Assembly: GCF_014639275.1 (NCBI RefSeq)
Contig: NZ_BMFW01000005.1
Coordinates: 221,805 to 285,804, forward strand
From: Arthrobacter liuii
GTDB taxonomy: Bacteria; Actinomycetota; Actinomycetes; Actinomycetales; Micrococcaceae
Direction of reading: 5' to 3'
Length of the DNA: 64,000 nt
Shown here: in pieces, positions 8,373-17,738 of the stretch
Layout of the letters: the number at the start of each line of letters is the position of its first letter
Position numbering within the stretch: position 1 is the stretch's first letter
Position numbers and translations under genes: made by a program
The notes under the pieces: generated by a model
Database searches by the model: none
Seen by the model: the letters and a program-made list of their open reading frames with translations, nothing else
Told to the model about the DNA's origin: nothing

Positions 8373-9698
8373 ATGAGTAGTGTTCTGACAATCCGCGGCG
8401 GAGTCCCGCTTACAGGCCGCGTCAGCGTCCGGGGGGCAAAGAATCTTGTCCCCAAGGCAATGGTGGCGGCGTTGCTGGGCAACGAACCCTCGGTGTTGCG
8501 GAACGTGCCGGAGATCAAGGACGTGGAGGTAGTCACCTCCCTGCTTCAGCTGCATGGCGTGACTGTGGAGAAGGACCCTGCCACCGGTGACCTCACCCTC
8601 GATCCCAAGGCTGCAAAGACGGCGTCGAGCACCGCCATCGATGCCCACGCCGGTGACTCCCGGATTCCCATCCTGCTGTGCGGGCCGCTGATCCACGCGA
8701 TCGGTGAAGCCTTCATTCCGGACCTGGGCGGCTGCAAGATCGGCGACCGTCCCATCGACTACCACCTGGATGTCCTGCGCCAGTTCGGCGCCGTCGTGGA
8801 GAAACGCCCCGGCGGCATCCACATCTCGGCACCCAAGGGCCTGCACGGCGCCAAGATCTCGCTGCCGTACCCGTCCGTGGGAGCTACAGAGCAGGTCCTG
8901 CTGAGCGCCACCCGCGCCGACGGCATCACGGAGCTTTCCGGGGCCGCAACGGAACCTGAAATCGTTGACCTGATCGCCGTTCTGCAGAAGATGGGCGCCA
9001 TCATCAGCGTCCAGACCGACCGGACCATCCGCATCGAGGGTGTCCGCGACCTGGGCGGCTACAACCACCGCGCCCTTTCGGACCGCAACGAATCGGCGTC
9101 CTGGGCGTCGGCCGCGCTGGTTACCCGCGGTGACATCTTCGTTGAGGGCGCGTCGCAACGCGACATGATGACCTTCCTGAACACCTACCGGAAGGTGGGT
9201 GGCGGAATGGACATCGGCGAGGACGGCATCCGGTTCTACCACAAGGGCGGAAAGCTGAACCCGCTGGTCCTTGAAACGGATGTCCACCCAGGATTCATGA
9301 CGGACTGGCAGCAGCCGCTCGTGGTGGCGCTGACCCAGGCCGAAGGCGTCTCAATCGTCCACGAAACGGTGTACGAGAACCGCTTCGGCTTCACCGACGC
9401 CCTGATCCGCATGGGCGCCAGCATCCAGGTGCACCGGGAGTGCCTGGGCAGCGTTCCGTGCCGGTTCGGCCAGCGCAACTTCCTGCATTCCGCGGTGATT
9501 TCCGGCCCCACCCAGCTCAAGGGAACGGATATCGACGTTCCGGACCTGCGCGGCGGATTCAGCCACTTGATTGCCGCCCTGGCCGCCACCGGCACCTCGC
9601 GCGTCACCGGCATCGACATCATCAACCGGGGCTACGAGCGGTTCACGGAAAAGCTTGCTGGCCTCGGCGCCGACTTCGACATCACCACCGCGAAGTAG
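8373..9698 (+). CDS. murA: UDP-N-acetylglucosamine 1-carboxyvinyltransferase
   Basis: First committed step of peptidoglycan synthesis: transfers enolpyruvate from PEP to UDP-GlcNAc in the cytoplasm. 441 aa, close to the usual length. The substrate-binding GAKN is at about residues 21-24. The active-site loop reads GGCKIGDRP with the cysteine at 121; this Cys is Asp in mycobacterial MurA, so this form should be fosfomycin-sensitive by family knowledge. ATG is preceded by GAGGAAA at suitable distance. It leads a run with plsC, gpsA and ddl, so envelope precursor genes are grouped. Confidence 0.95.
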   Translation: MSSVLTIRGGVPLTGRVSVRGAKNLVPKAMVAALLGNEPSVLRNVPEIKDVEVVTSLLQLHGVTVEKDPATGDLTLDPKAAKTASSTAIDAHAGDSRIPILLCGPLIHAIGEAFIPDLGGCKIGDRPIDYHLDVLRQFGAVVEKRPGGIHISAPKGLHGAKISLPYPSVGATEQVLLSATRADGITELSGAATEPEIVDLIAVLQKMGAIISVQTDRTIRIEGVRDLGGYNHRALSDRNESASWASAALVTRGDIFVEGASQRDMMTFLNTYRKVGGGMDIGEDGIRFYHKGGKLNPLVLETDVHPGFMTDWQQPLVVALTQAEGVSIVHETVYENRFGFTDALIRMGASIQVHRECLGSVPCRFGQRNFLHSAVISGPTQLKGTDIDVPDLRGGFSHLIAALAATGTSRVTGIDIINRGYERFTEKLAGLGADFDITTAK

Positions 9699-9707
9699 AG
9701 CGGAACC

Positions 9708-10472
9708 GTGAAGGAAACGGCCAAGAGCCACGCCACCTTTGTCATCGTGGCTTCAGTCGTCCGGCCTGCGATGAATCTGCTGATGAACAAGAAGTGGCTG
9801 GGCTTGGAAAAGCTCCCCGCCGGCGGCTTCATCGCGGCACCCAACCACTGCACCGAGATCGATCCGCTGGTGTTCGGGCACATGCTCTACAACCAGAAGC
9901 GGATGCCGCACTTCCTGGCCAAGGGCAGCCTGTTCAAGGTGCCGGTCCTTCGTTCGGTGCTCCGCAACACCAAGCAGATTCCAGTGGAACGGTCGACGGC
10001 GGGCGCGAACCACTCGCTCCAGGTCGCCAAGGAAGTCGTGAATGAAGGCGGTGCAATCATCATTTATCCCGAGGGAACGCTCACCCGGGATCCGGACCTA
10101 TGGCCCATGAAGGGACACACCGGCGCGGCCAGGATGGCGCTGGAAAGCGGCATCCCGGTGGTCCCGATGGCCCACTGGGGAGCGCACGAAGTCTTTCCGC
10201 GCTACGCCAAGCGGTTCCACGTCTTCCCCCGGAAGACATCGCGCGTGATCGTAGGGGATCCGGTGGATTTGAGCGCCTTTTCCGGGCGGCCGCTGGACCG
10301 GGCCACACTGGCCGAAGCGACAAACGTCATCATGGATGCCATCACGGAACTGCTCGTGACCCTGCGCGGCGAACAGCCGCCGCTGGTTCGATGGGATCCC
10401 GCGGCGCACAACCAGTCCACGCACGGGCGCTTCGTTGAACGTGGCGACGGCCCCGCGGAAGATGCCACGTGA
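9708..10472 (+). CDS. plsC: 1-acyl-sn-glycerol-3-phosphate acyltransferase family
   Basis: 254-aa acyltransferase of the PlsC family, acylating lysophosphatidic acid in membrane phospholipid synthesis. The catalytic HX4D motif is NHCTEID with His 47 and Asp 52. The glycerophosphate-binding EGT is in YPEGTLT at about 120-126. One weak hydrophobic stretch at the N-terminus fits a monotopic membrane protein. Start is GTG, 9 bases after the murA stop. The stop overlaps the gpsA start by 4 bases (GTGA), which fits a joint phospholipid role since GpsA makes glycerol-3-phosphate. The exact acceptor is not provable from sequence. Confidence 0.9.
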   Translation: MKETAKSHATFVIVASVVRPAMNLLMNKKWLGLEKLPAGGFIAAPNHCTEIDPLVFGHMLYNQKRMPHFLAKGSLFKVPVLRSVLRNTKQIPVERSTAGANHSLQVAKEVVNEGGAIIIYPEGTLTRDPDLWPMKGHTGAARMALESGIPVVPMAHWGAHEVFPRYAKRFHVFPRKTSRVIVGDPVDLSAFSGRPLDRATLAEATNVIMDAITELLVTLRGEQPPLVRWDPAAHNQSTHGRFVERGDGPAEDAT

Positions 10473-11530
10473 CAGCGGAGCTGCCAGGTACGGGCTCCGC
10501 CACTTCAGCCGTGGGCGTCGCAGTGCTGGGCGCCGGCTCATGGGGGACCACGTTCGCGAAGATCCTCGCAGACGCCGCCATCGCAGGGGGCACGCCGCGG
10601 GAAATCAGGTTGTGGGGCCGCCGCGCCGAAGTGGTGGAAGAGATCAACAGCAGCCACCGCAACAGCGACTACCTCAAGGACATCGTCCTGCCGGGGAACA
10701 TCACCGCGTCCACCGACGTCCGCGACGTACTGGCAGGAGCTGAGCTCGTAGTGGTGGCCGTCCCGGCCCAGTCCCTGCGCCCGCAGCTGCGGGAATGGAA
10801 GGACATGATTGCCCCCGGCGCTGTTGTGGTGTCCCTGATGAAGGGCCTGGAGCTGGGGACGGACGCCCGGATGAGTGAGGTCATCAGCCAGGAACTGGAT
10901 CTGCCGCTGGAGCGTATCGCTGTCGTCTCCGGGCCCAACCTGGCCATGGAGATTGCGCGGGAGGAGCCCACGGCATCAGTTGTGGCATGCACCGATCCCG
11001 CCGTGGCCGGCTGGCTCGCCAGGACGTGCACCGCCCCCTACTTCCGCCCGTACACCACGGCGGATGTCGTCGGCGTCGAGATCGGCGGCATCGTCAAGAA
11101 CGTGATCGCGCTGGCCGTGGGCATTTGCGAGGGCAAGCAGATGGGGGACAACACCAAAGCCTCGGTGATCACCCGTGGCCTGGCGGAAACGTCGCGCCTC
11201 GCACTGGCGCTTGGCGGCGAGGCGAAGACCATGGCCGGGCTCGCCGGGCTCGGCGACCTCGTGGCGACCTGTTCCTCCGCGCTGTCCCGGAACCACACCG
11301 CCGGCAGGCTGCTCGGCCAGGGCCTGACGCTGGACGAAGTGGGCCGGAAGATGACCCAGACCGCCGAAGGCATCAAATCCGGCCAGGCCGTCCATGAACT
11401 TGCCGGTAAGCTCGGCGTCGAGATGCCCATCACTGCCGCCGTCGTCGCGGTGCTGTCAGGCAAGCTGTCCGTTGACCAACTGGGGCCGGTTCTGCTGTCC
11501 CGGGAATTGAAACCTGAAGGCGATTACTGA
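10469..11530 (+). CDS. gpsA: Glycerol-3-phosphate dehydrogenase [NAD(P)+]
   Basis: Reduces dihydroxyacetone phosphate to sn-glycerol-3-phosphate for phospholipid synthesis. 353 aa. The Rossmann motif GAGSWGT lies at about residues 21-27, after a short N-terminal extension. The catalytic lysine is in IVKNVIALAVG near 210. The conserved C-terminal half contains GLGDLVATC and RNHTAGRLLG. The GTG start overlaps the plsC stop by 4 bases, suggesting coupling, and ddl starts 2 bases after its stop. Confidence 0.95.
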   Translation: MTAELPGTGSATSAVGVAVLGAGSWGTTFAKILADAAIAGGTPREIRLWGRRAEVVEEINSSHRNSDYLKDIVLPGNITASTDVRDVLAGAELVVVAVPAQSLRPQLREWKDMIAPGAVVVSLMKGLELGTDARMSEVISQELDLPLERIAVVSGPNLAMEIAREEPTASVVACTDPAVAGWLARTCTAPYFRPYTTADVVGVEIGGIVKNVIALAVGICEGKQMGDNTKASVITRGLAETSRLALALGGEAKTMAGLAGLGDLVATCSSALSRNHTAGRLLGQGLTLDEVGRKMTQTAEGIKSGQAVHELAGKLGVEMPITAAVVAVLSGKLSVDQLGPVLLSRELKPEGDY

Positions 11531-11532
11531 CC

Positions 11533-12681
11533 ATGTCCCAAGACACACCCACCACAGGGGAAACCGCCAACACCAGGAAACCGCGGGTCGCCGTGCTTTT
11601 CGGCGGCCGCTCCAGCGAGCATGCCGTGAGCTGCGTAACGGCAGCAGGCGTGCTGGGGGCCATCGACAAGGACAAGTACGAGGTGATCCCCATCGGGATT
11701 GCCAAGACCGGCCAGTGGGTCCTCGCGCCGGCTGAAACGGCCCAGTGGTCACTCGCGGCGTCAGCCCTCCCCGAAGTAGTGCCTTCGTCCCGGACCGTCA
11801 CGCTGGCCGAGATCGGCGGCGAGCACCAGCTGATCGTGGCATCGCCCAACGAGGTACCGCAGGAACTGGGCACCGTCGACGTGGTCTTTCCGCTGCTGCA
11901 TGGCCCCTTTGGCGAGGACGGCACCATCCAGGGGCTCCTTGAGCTCTCGGACACCCGGTACGTCGGCGCCGGAGTCCTCGCGTCAGCCGTGGGCATGGAC
12001 AAGCACTATATGAAGGTGGTCTTTGAAGCTGCCGGGCTGCACGTTGGACCCTATGTGGCCGTGACCGACAGGCAGTGGCGCAAGGACCCCGAGGCCGTCC
12101 GGAAACAGGTGGACCGGCTGGGGTTCCCCGTCTTTGTCAAGCCGGCACGTGCAGGCTCGTCGATGGGTATCTCCAAGGTCGATTCCCTCGAGGACCTGGA
12201 CGCAGCCATTGAAGAAGCCCGCCGCCACGACCTTAAGCTCGTGATCGAAGCCGGGATCGTCGGACGCGAAATCGAGTGCGCGGTCCTGGAAGGCAGGGGC
12301 ACCGACGCCCCCCGGACCTCGATGCCGGGCGAAATCTCGGTAGCAGGAGGAACACACGAGTTCTACGACTTCAATGCCAAATACGTCGAGGACGATGCAG
12401 CAGCCCTGAGCTGTCCCGCCAACATCCCCGCGGAAGCGATCTCCCGGGTCCGCGAGCTGGCTGCCACCGCATTCGACGCCGTGGGTGCCGAGGGACTGAG
12501 CCGCGTGGACTTCTTCTACACCCCAGAGGGTGAGCTGATCATCAACGAGATCAACACCATGCCCGGCTTTACGCCCAAGAGCATGTATCCGCAGATGTGG
12601 GCAGCCTCGGGACTGGGCTACGCCGACCTGATCGACGAACTCATCCACCTGGCCCTGAACCGCAAAACCGGCCTTCGCTAG
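11533..12681 (+). CDS. ddl: D-alanine--D-alanine ligase
   Basis: ATP-grasp ligase that makes the D-Ala-D-Ala dipeptide for peptidoglycan. 382 aa. Recognisable blocks: VLFGGRSSEHAVS at the N-terminus, LLHGPFGEDGTIQG near residue 118, KPARAGSSMGISKV in the ATP-grasp fold near 200, and NEINTMPGFTPKSMYP near the C-terminus (Mg2+ and substrate ligands). It closes the murA-plsC-gpsA-ddl operon-like run. Downstream is a repeated sequence block before the convergent DUF3515 gene. Confidence 0.95.
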   Translation: MSQDTPTTGETANTRKPRVAVLFGGRSSEHAVSCVTAAGVLGAIDKDKYEVIPIGIAKTGQWVLAPAETAQWSLAASALPEVVPSSRTVTLAEIGGEHQLIVASPNEVPQELGTVDVVFPLLHGPFGEDGTIQGLLELSDTRYVGAGVLASAVGMDKHYMKVVFEAAGLHVGPYVAVTDRQWRKDPEAVRKQVDRLGFPVFVKPARAGSSMGISKVDSLEDLDAAIEEARRHDLKLVIEAGIVGREIECAVLEGRGTDAPRTSMPGEISVAGGTHEFYDFNAKYVEDDAAALSCPANIPAEAISRVRELAATAFDAVGAEGLSRVDFFYTPEGELIINEINTMPGFTPKSMYPQMWAASGLGYADLIDELIHLALNRKTGLR

Positions 12682-12683
12682 CC

Positions 12684-12810
12684 CCACCGGCACCCTAACC
12701 TCGCTTCGCTCGGCCGGGGAACCCTGCCGGCGTGGGCCCATCCACCGGCACCCTAACCTTCTCTCCGCCAGGGAACCCTGCCGGCGTGGGCCCTCCACCG
12801 GCACCGGCGG
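12684..12810. repeat. Imperfect tandem palindromic repeat between convergent genes
   Basis: Two copies, starting at 12684 and 12742, share CCACCGGCACCCTAACCT near the start and GGGAACCCTGCCGGCGTGGG near the end. A third partial copy begins at 12795. Within each copy CCACCGGCA can pair with TGCCGGCGTGG, so each is a potential hairpin. The block sits between the ddl and DUF3515 stops and may act as a bidirectional transcription barrier. Confidence 0.65.
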
Positions 12811-12822
12811 AATCTGCCGAAG

Positions 12823-13326
12823 CTACTGGCTCTTCGGCAGGTACTGCAGGTCTTCCTGGCCCACGCAGCTGCGCGACGGCGGGATCTTTCCGGCCGCTGC
12901 CGCCAGGTCCGCGAGGACTGTTGCGGAGCTGATCTTGTCCGGGTCCATCAGGATTTCAGTTGCCGGTTCACGGCCATAGGTGGTCAGCGTCCACACCGGG
13001 TCGCCTTCCTTGATGACCCAGTCGACGCCGTTGACGGTGACACACCGGTCCGTCGTAGGCCCCGGCACATTGACGCCGCAGCGAAGAATGACAAGCGAGG
13101 GATCGCCCCAGGCGGCGGTGGCCTGGCTGTTGGTCTTCCGCAGTTGCGAATCGCCGATGGCGTCCGGCAGGGCCACCATCATGGGCGCACACGCAGGGTT
13201 GGCCGCGTCCTTGGCGGCGGTGACGTCCACTGCAGGGGAACAGGCAGTCAAGGAAAGGGCGGCAATTCCCCCAACCACTGCCATCCTGGCGGCACGGGCG
13301 GACAGGGGCAGCTGGGGATGGTGCAT
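12823..13326 (-). CDS. DUF3515 lipoprotein
   Basis: 167-aa secreted lipoprotein: hydrophobic signal segment at about residues 15-28 ending in a lipobox-type LTAC with Cys 29. The mature part contains four further cysteines that could form disulfides, and a DRCVTVNGVDWVIKEGD block typical of actinobacterial DUF3515. Members are usually found beside ddl and thiL, as here. Function unknown. It is transcribed leftward, convergent with ddl and divergent from thiL (69-bp gap, which must hold both promoters). Confidence 0.88.
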   Translation of the reverse strand: MHHPQLPLSARAARMAVVGGIAALSLTACSPAVDVTAAKDAANPACAPMMVALPDAIGDSQLRKTNSQATAAWGDPSLVILRCGVNVPGPTTDRCVTVNGVDWVIKEGDPVWTLTTYGREPATEILMDPDKISSATVLADLAAAAGKIPPSRSCVGQEDLQYLPKSQ

Positions 13327-13395
13327 GGTTCCAGCCTATCGCCGCCGGCATCCCCACCCGGACACGATGTCGGCCAGGCGCGGTAGCGTAGTGGC

Positions 13396-14442
13396 GTGCC
13401 TGAAGACCTCCGTAACCGCGTTGTCCGCCAGCCTACTGTCGCCGGCCTTTCCGAAGCAGACCTGCTGGCCCGGATCTTCCCGCGCCTTCGGATGGAGGAC
13501 TCCCACACCTCAAACACGCTGCTGGGGCCCGGCGACGACGCCGCCATCGTCGCAGCCCCGGACGGTAAGGCCGTCATCAGCATCGATACGCAGGTCCAGG
13601 ACCAGGATTTCCGGCTCCTGTGGCCCAACGGCTACCGCACCACCGGGTTCGACGTCGGATGGAAGGCTGCGGCGCAAAACCTCAGCGACATCAATGCGAT
13701 GGGCGCACGTGCCACGTCGATGGTGGTCAGCCTCACCCTCCCCGTCGACACGCCGGTCAGCTGGGTGGAGGACCTGGCGGACGGGCTGACAGCCGGCATC
13801 CGGGAGCTCGGGGCAAGCCACTGCTCCGTGGCCGGCGGTGATTTGGGGCGCGGCCACGAGATTTCGGTGACGGTGGCGGTCCTGGGAACGCTCGACGGCG
13901 GCAGCCCGGTCCTGCGGTCCGGCGCCCGGCCGGGGGACATCATCGCATTGGCCGGAACAGCCGGCCACGCCGCGGCGGGCCTGGCCCTGCTTGAATCCGG
14001 CATTGCCGTGGAGACCCTTAGCCCCGCGGGGCGTGCCTTCGTTGACCTGCAGTGCCGCCCGCGTCCGCCATTGGCTGCGGGGCCGGCAGCCCGTGCTGCG
14101 GGTGCAACGGCGATGCTCGATATTTCGGACGGACTCCTGCGCGACGGCCAACGGCTTGCCACGGCCAGCAATGTCGCCGTGGCCCTCGATCCAGCGCTGC
14201 TGACCCAACTGGCGGATCTCCTGCGCCCGGCGGCGGCACTGCTGGGCGCAGATGCCGCGCAATGGGTGCTGGCCGGCGGTGAGGACCATGGGCTGCTGGC
14301 CACATTCCCTGCGGGCGTTCAGCTGCCACCCGGATTCACTGCGATAGGCTCGGTACATGCACTCGGTGCCGACGACGGCCCGGGTGTCCTGATAGCGGGC
14401 CGGCCCGCGGACGCCGGGGGATGGGATCACTTTGCACACTAA
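13396..14442 (+). CDS. thiL: Thiamine-monophosphate kinase
   Basis: Phosphorylates thiamine monophosphate to the cofactor thiamine diphosphate. 348 aa, AIR-synthase-like fold. Visible blocks: LGPGDDAAIV with Mg-binding aspartates near residues 36-45, GGDLGRG near 150, DISDGLLRDG near 241 and GGEDHGLL near 297. The start is GTG (MPEDLRN). Its stop overlaps the next gene by 11 bases. The other thiamine gene in the window, thiC, is far away and riboswitch-controlled; no THI box was seen here. Confidence 0.93.
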   Translation: MPEDLRNRVVRQPTVAGLSEADLLARIFPRLRMEDSHTSNTLLGPGDDAAIVAAPDGKAVISIDTQVQDQDFRLLWPNGYRTTGFDVGWKAAAQNLSDINAMGARATSMVVSLTLPVDTPVSWVEDLADGLTAGIRELGASHCSVAGGDLGRGHEISVTVAVLGTLDGGSPVLRSGARPGDIIALAGTAGHAAAGLALLESGIAVETLSPAGRAFVDLQCRPRPPLAAGPAARAAGATAMLDISDGLLRDGQRLATASNVAVALDPALLTQLADLLRPAAALLGADAAQWVLAGGEDHGLLATFPAGVQLPPGFTAIGSVHALGADDGPGVLIAGRPADAGGWDHFAH

Positions 14443-15445
14443 GGTTGCCGCCAACGCGCTGGCGATGAAGAGGTGGCTGGGCAAGGCTGAAACGGCCCTG
14501 GGAAACCACAGCGACCGGCTCAACGCCATCAACATCTTCCCGGTGGCTGACGGCGATACCGGTACCAACCTCTACCTCACCGTCCGCGCAGCAGCCCGTT
14601 CGCTGGTGCTCCGCGAGGACCAGCCGGCCCCGGTAGACGTCGGAGAAGTCCTCTCCATGGCCGGGCAGGCAGCCATGGAGGAAGCCAGGGGAAACTCCGG
14701 CACCCTCTTTTCGGTGTTCCTGTGCGCCGCGGCCGAGCCACTGGCCGGACACACCCGGTTGACGTCCACCCTCCTGTCGGCAGCACTGAACCGTGCCCAG
14801 ATCCGCGCCTGGTCTGCGCTGAGTGACCCTGTTCCCGGAACCATGCTTTCGGTCATGGAAGCTGCGGCCCGTGCTGCTGCCGCCGTGGACGCCGGCCAGG
14901 ACGGCGATGACAGCAACCATGCGCTGGGCCTGGCCCTGGACGCAGCGGTTGAGGCTGCGCTGGCCGCTGTGATCCACACGGAGGAGCAACTCGACGCGCT
15001 GCAGTCCGCACACGTGGTGGATGCAGGAGGCGTGGGCATGCTGCTCATCCTCGACTGCCTCCGCTCCGCCGTCCTGGGCGAGGAACTGCAGAGCGAACTC
15101 CTCGACGGCCTGCACGGCTACGACGTCTCCGATCCCCACATCCACGCCTCCATGCCCGATGACGACGGCGTGGAAGTCATGTGCACCATCAGTCTTTCGC
15201 CGTTGAACGCCGCCACCCTGCGGCAGCGGCTGGATGAGATCGGTGAGTCCGTCATCATGAGCCAGGTGGGCAACGGACCGGACGCCGAAGGCAACTACCG
15301 GTGGCGGGTCCACGTGCACGTCCCGGATGCCGGCCCGGCCGTAGGGATCATCCGGTCCCTGGGCGAACCGTCCCAGATCAGCATCAGCGAACTGTCACTG
15401 CCGCGGGACCCGGATGCGGTGAACACCGGCGGGCATGAACGCTGA
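14432..15445 (+). CDS. DAK2-domain protein (DhaL/FakA N-terminal-like)
   Basis: 337 aa. The N-terminal about 200 residues form a DAK2 domain with NIFPVADGDTGTNLYLT, whose aspartates (about 40, 42) bind Mg-ATP in DhaL and in the fatty-acid kinase FakA. A second conserved patch is GNSGT. It is shorter than FakA (about 550 aa), lacking most of the C-terminal part. It begins with TTG and overlaps thiL by 11 bases; recG overlaps its end by 11 bases. The tight packing implies cotranslation. ATP-dependent phosphotransfer is likely from the family; the substrate is unknown and no FakB-like (DegV) partner is nearby. Confidence 0.85.
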   Translation: MHTKVAANALAMKRWLGKAETALGNHSDRLNAINIFPVADGDTGTNLYLTVRAAARSLVLREDQPAPVDVGEVLSMAGQAAMEEARGNSGTLFSVFLCAAAEPLAGHTRLTSTLLSAALNRAQIRAWSALSDPVPGTMLSVMEAAARAAAAVDAGQDGDDSNHALGLALDAAVEAALAAVIHTEEQLDALQSAHVVDAGGVGMLLILDCLRSAVLGEELQSELLDGLHGYDVSDPHIHASMPDDDGVEVMCTISLSPLNAATLRQRLDEIGESVIMSQVGNGPDAEGNYRWRVHVHVPDAGPAVGIIRSLGEPSQISISELSLPRDPDAVNTGGHER

Positions 15446-17705
15446 GCTGGAACTGGCCCTGGAGCGGCGGATCGGGAAGCGTTCGGCGGCGGTCATCGAG
15501 AAACACCTCGGCATCACCACCGTCGAAGGCCTCCTTACCTACTTTCCCCGCCGCTACCTCATGCGGGGTGAGCTGACACCCATCAGCGAGCTCCCGCTCA
15601 ACGAGGAAGTCACCCTTATTGCCCGAGTGCTGTCCAGCAGTACCCGGCACATGCAGGCACGTCGCGGGACGATCACAGACGTCATAGTTTCCGACGACGA
15701 CGGGCAGCAAGGGCTTCGGCTGGTAGGAGGCCGGGACTACCGCGGCAAGGTGCCCGGGACCCTCAAAATCAGCTTCTTCAACGGGTTCAAGGCAAAGAAC
15801 GAACTCCTGCAGGGCCGCCGGGCCTTGTTTTCGGGAAAAGTTACCAGCTTCAAAGGAAAGCTTGGCCTCACCAACCCCGATTTCCAGCTCCTGGACGAAG
15901 ATCCGTTCAGCGAAGCCGGCCAGGATCCGGAGAAACTGGCGGCCATGCCCATCCCGGTCTATCCGGCCACGGCCAAGCTGCCCAGCTGGAAGATCCAGAA
16001 GGTGATCGCCACCCTGCTTGAAACCGCGGACCTCGGTTCGGTGCCGGACCCGGTTCCAACGGCAGTCGCAGCGAGGGAAGGCTTCCTGCCCGCGGCGGAC
16101 GCCTACCGGCTCATCCATGCGCCCCAGACAACCGCGGACTGGAAACGTGCCCGGGACCGGTTCCGTTACCAGGAAGCCCTGGTGCTGCAGTCCGCGCTCG
16201 CCAGACGGCGGGCGCAGCTCGCCGCGGAGGAAACCACCGCCCGGCGCCCGGTCCCTGGAGGTGTCCTGGCCTTCTTCGACCAAAACCTGCCCTTCACGCT
16301 CACTGCCGGGCAGGCCGCCGTCGGCAGGACCCTCGCGGCGGAACTGGCTGAGGATACACCCATGAACCGGCTGTTGCAGGGCGAAGTGGGCTCCGGAAAG
16401 ACCGTCGTGGCGCTGCGGGCCATGCTCCAGGTGGTGGACTCCGGAGGGCAGGCCGCGCTCCTGGCGCCCACCGAAGTGCTCGCCGCCCAGCACTACGATT
16501 CCATCCGCCGCACCCTGGGCCCGCTCTCCAGCGACGGACTCCTGGGCGGCCTGGCCGGGGGCAACGGACCTTCCGTCCAGGTCACGCTGCTGACGGGATC
16601 CATGCCCACGGCGGCACGGAAACAGGCCATGGTGGACGCCGCGTCAGGGACGGCAGGAATCGTCATCGGCACCCATGCGCTGCTCAGCGACAATGTATCC
16701 TTCTACGACCTCGGCCTGATCGTGGTGGACGAGCAGCACCGCTTCGGCGTGGAACAGCGCGATGCCCTGCGGGCCAAGGCCCGCAAGCCGCCACACCTGC
16801 TGGTCATGACCGCCACGCCGATTCCGCGCACCGTGGCCATGACCGTCTTCGGTGACCTGGAGACCTCCACCCTCGACGAACTGCCCAAGGGCCGGGCACC
16901 GATCACCACCCACCTCGTTGGCCTTGCCGAGAACCCTGCCTGGGCGGGGCGGATCTGGGCGCGCGCCCGGGAGGAGATTGACGCCGGCCACCAGGTGTAC
17001 GTGGTCTGCCCCAAGATTGGAACGGACGACGACGGCGACTTCAGCCCCGGGGAGGCCGCACCTCCGGGCGTGGAGGCAGAGGAGGCCCGGGAGCTCGCGT
17101 CAGTCACCGGCGTCGTGGACCATCTGCTGGCTGAGCCCTCGCTGGCAGGGGTCCCGCTGGCCCCCCTCCACGGGCGCCAGGACCCGGACCTGAAGACGGA
17201 CACCATGGCCGGGTTCACCGCCAACAGCATCAAACTGCTTGTCTCCACCACGGTGATCGAGGTGGGGGTGGACGTGCACAACGCCACCCTCATGGTCATC
17301 CTGGATGCCGACAGGTTCGGGATCTCCCAGCTTCACCAGCTCCGCGGCCGCGTGGGCCGCGGCGGGCTGCCCGGGACCTGCCTCCTGGTCACGGCCCTCG
17401 AACCCGGCCACCCCAGCCGGCGGCGTTTGGACGCCGTGGCAGCAACCACGGACGGTTTTGTCCTCTCGCAGGAGGACCTCAAGCTCCGGCGGGAGGGCGA
17501 TATCCTTGGCGCTTCCCAGTCCGGCGGCCGGTCCACCCTGAAGCTGCTGCGGGTCCTTGAACACGAAGACGTGATTGCCCGGGCCAGGGAGGACGCCCAG
17601 GCAATCGTTGCCGGGGACCCGCTCCTCTCCGGCCATCCGGAACTCGCTGATGCCATCGAGAAGTACCTTAATCCCGAGAAGGAGGCGTTCCTTGAACGCG
17701 GATAG
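15435..17705 (+). CDS. recG: ATP-dependent DNA helicase RecG
   Basis: Branch-migration helicase for stalled forks and Holliday junctions. 756 aa: N-terminal wedge (OB-fold) domain, then two RecA-like motor domains. Walker A is GEVGSGKT at about 316-323. The DExH-type box is VVDEQHRFG at about 430-438, and TATPIPRT and QLRGRVGRG are motifs III and VI. The start overlaps the DAK2 gene, and rsmD follows after 33 bases. recG-rsmD-coaD proximity is common in actinobacteria; here two leftward genes interrupt it. Confidence 0.96.
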   Translation: MNAELELALERRIGKRSAAVIEKHLGITTVEGLLTYFPRRYLMRGELTPISELPLNEEVTLIARVLSSSTRHMQARRGTITDVIVSDDDGQQGLRLVGGRDYRGKVPGTLKISFFNGFKAKNELLQGRRALFSGKVTSFKGKLGLTNPDFQLLDEDPFSEAGQDPEKLAAMPIPVYPATAKLPSWKIQKVIATLLETADLGSVPDPVPTAVAAREGFLPAADAYRLIHAPQTTADWKRARDRFRYQEALVLQSALARRRAQLAAEETTARRPVPGGVLAFFDQNLPFTLTAGQAAVGRTLAAELAEDTPMNRLLQGEVGSGKTVVALRAMLQVVDSGGQAALLAPTEVLAAQHYDSIRRTLGPLSSDGLLGGLAGGNGPSVQVTLLTGSMPTAARKQAMVDAASGTAGIVIGTHALLSDNVSFYDLGLIVVDEQHRFGVEQRDALRAKARKPPHLLVMTATPIPRTVAMTVFGDLETSTLDELPKGRAPITTHLVGLAENPAWAGRIWARAREEIDAGHQVYVVCPKIGTDDDGDFSPGEAAPPGVEAEEARELASVTGVVDHLLAEPSLAGVPLAPLHGRQDPDLKTDTMAGFTANSIKLLVSTTVIEVGVDVHNATLMVILDADRFGISQLHQLRGRVGRGGLPGTCLLVTALEPGHPSRRRLDAVAATTDGFVLSQEDLKLRREGDILGASQSGGRSTLKLLRVLEHEDVIARAREDAQAIVAGDPLLSGHPELADAIEKYLNPEKEAFLERG

Positions 17706-17738
17706 CAACGAGAACGCACGGGGCACCTGCGGATTCCG

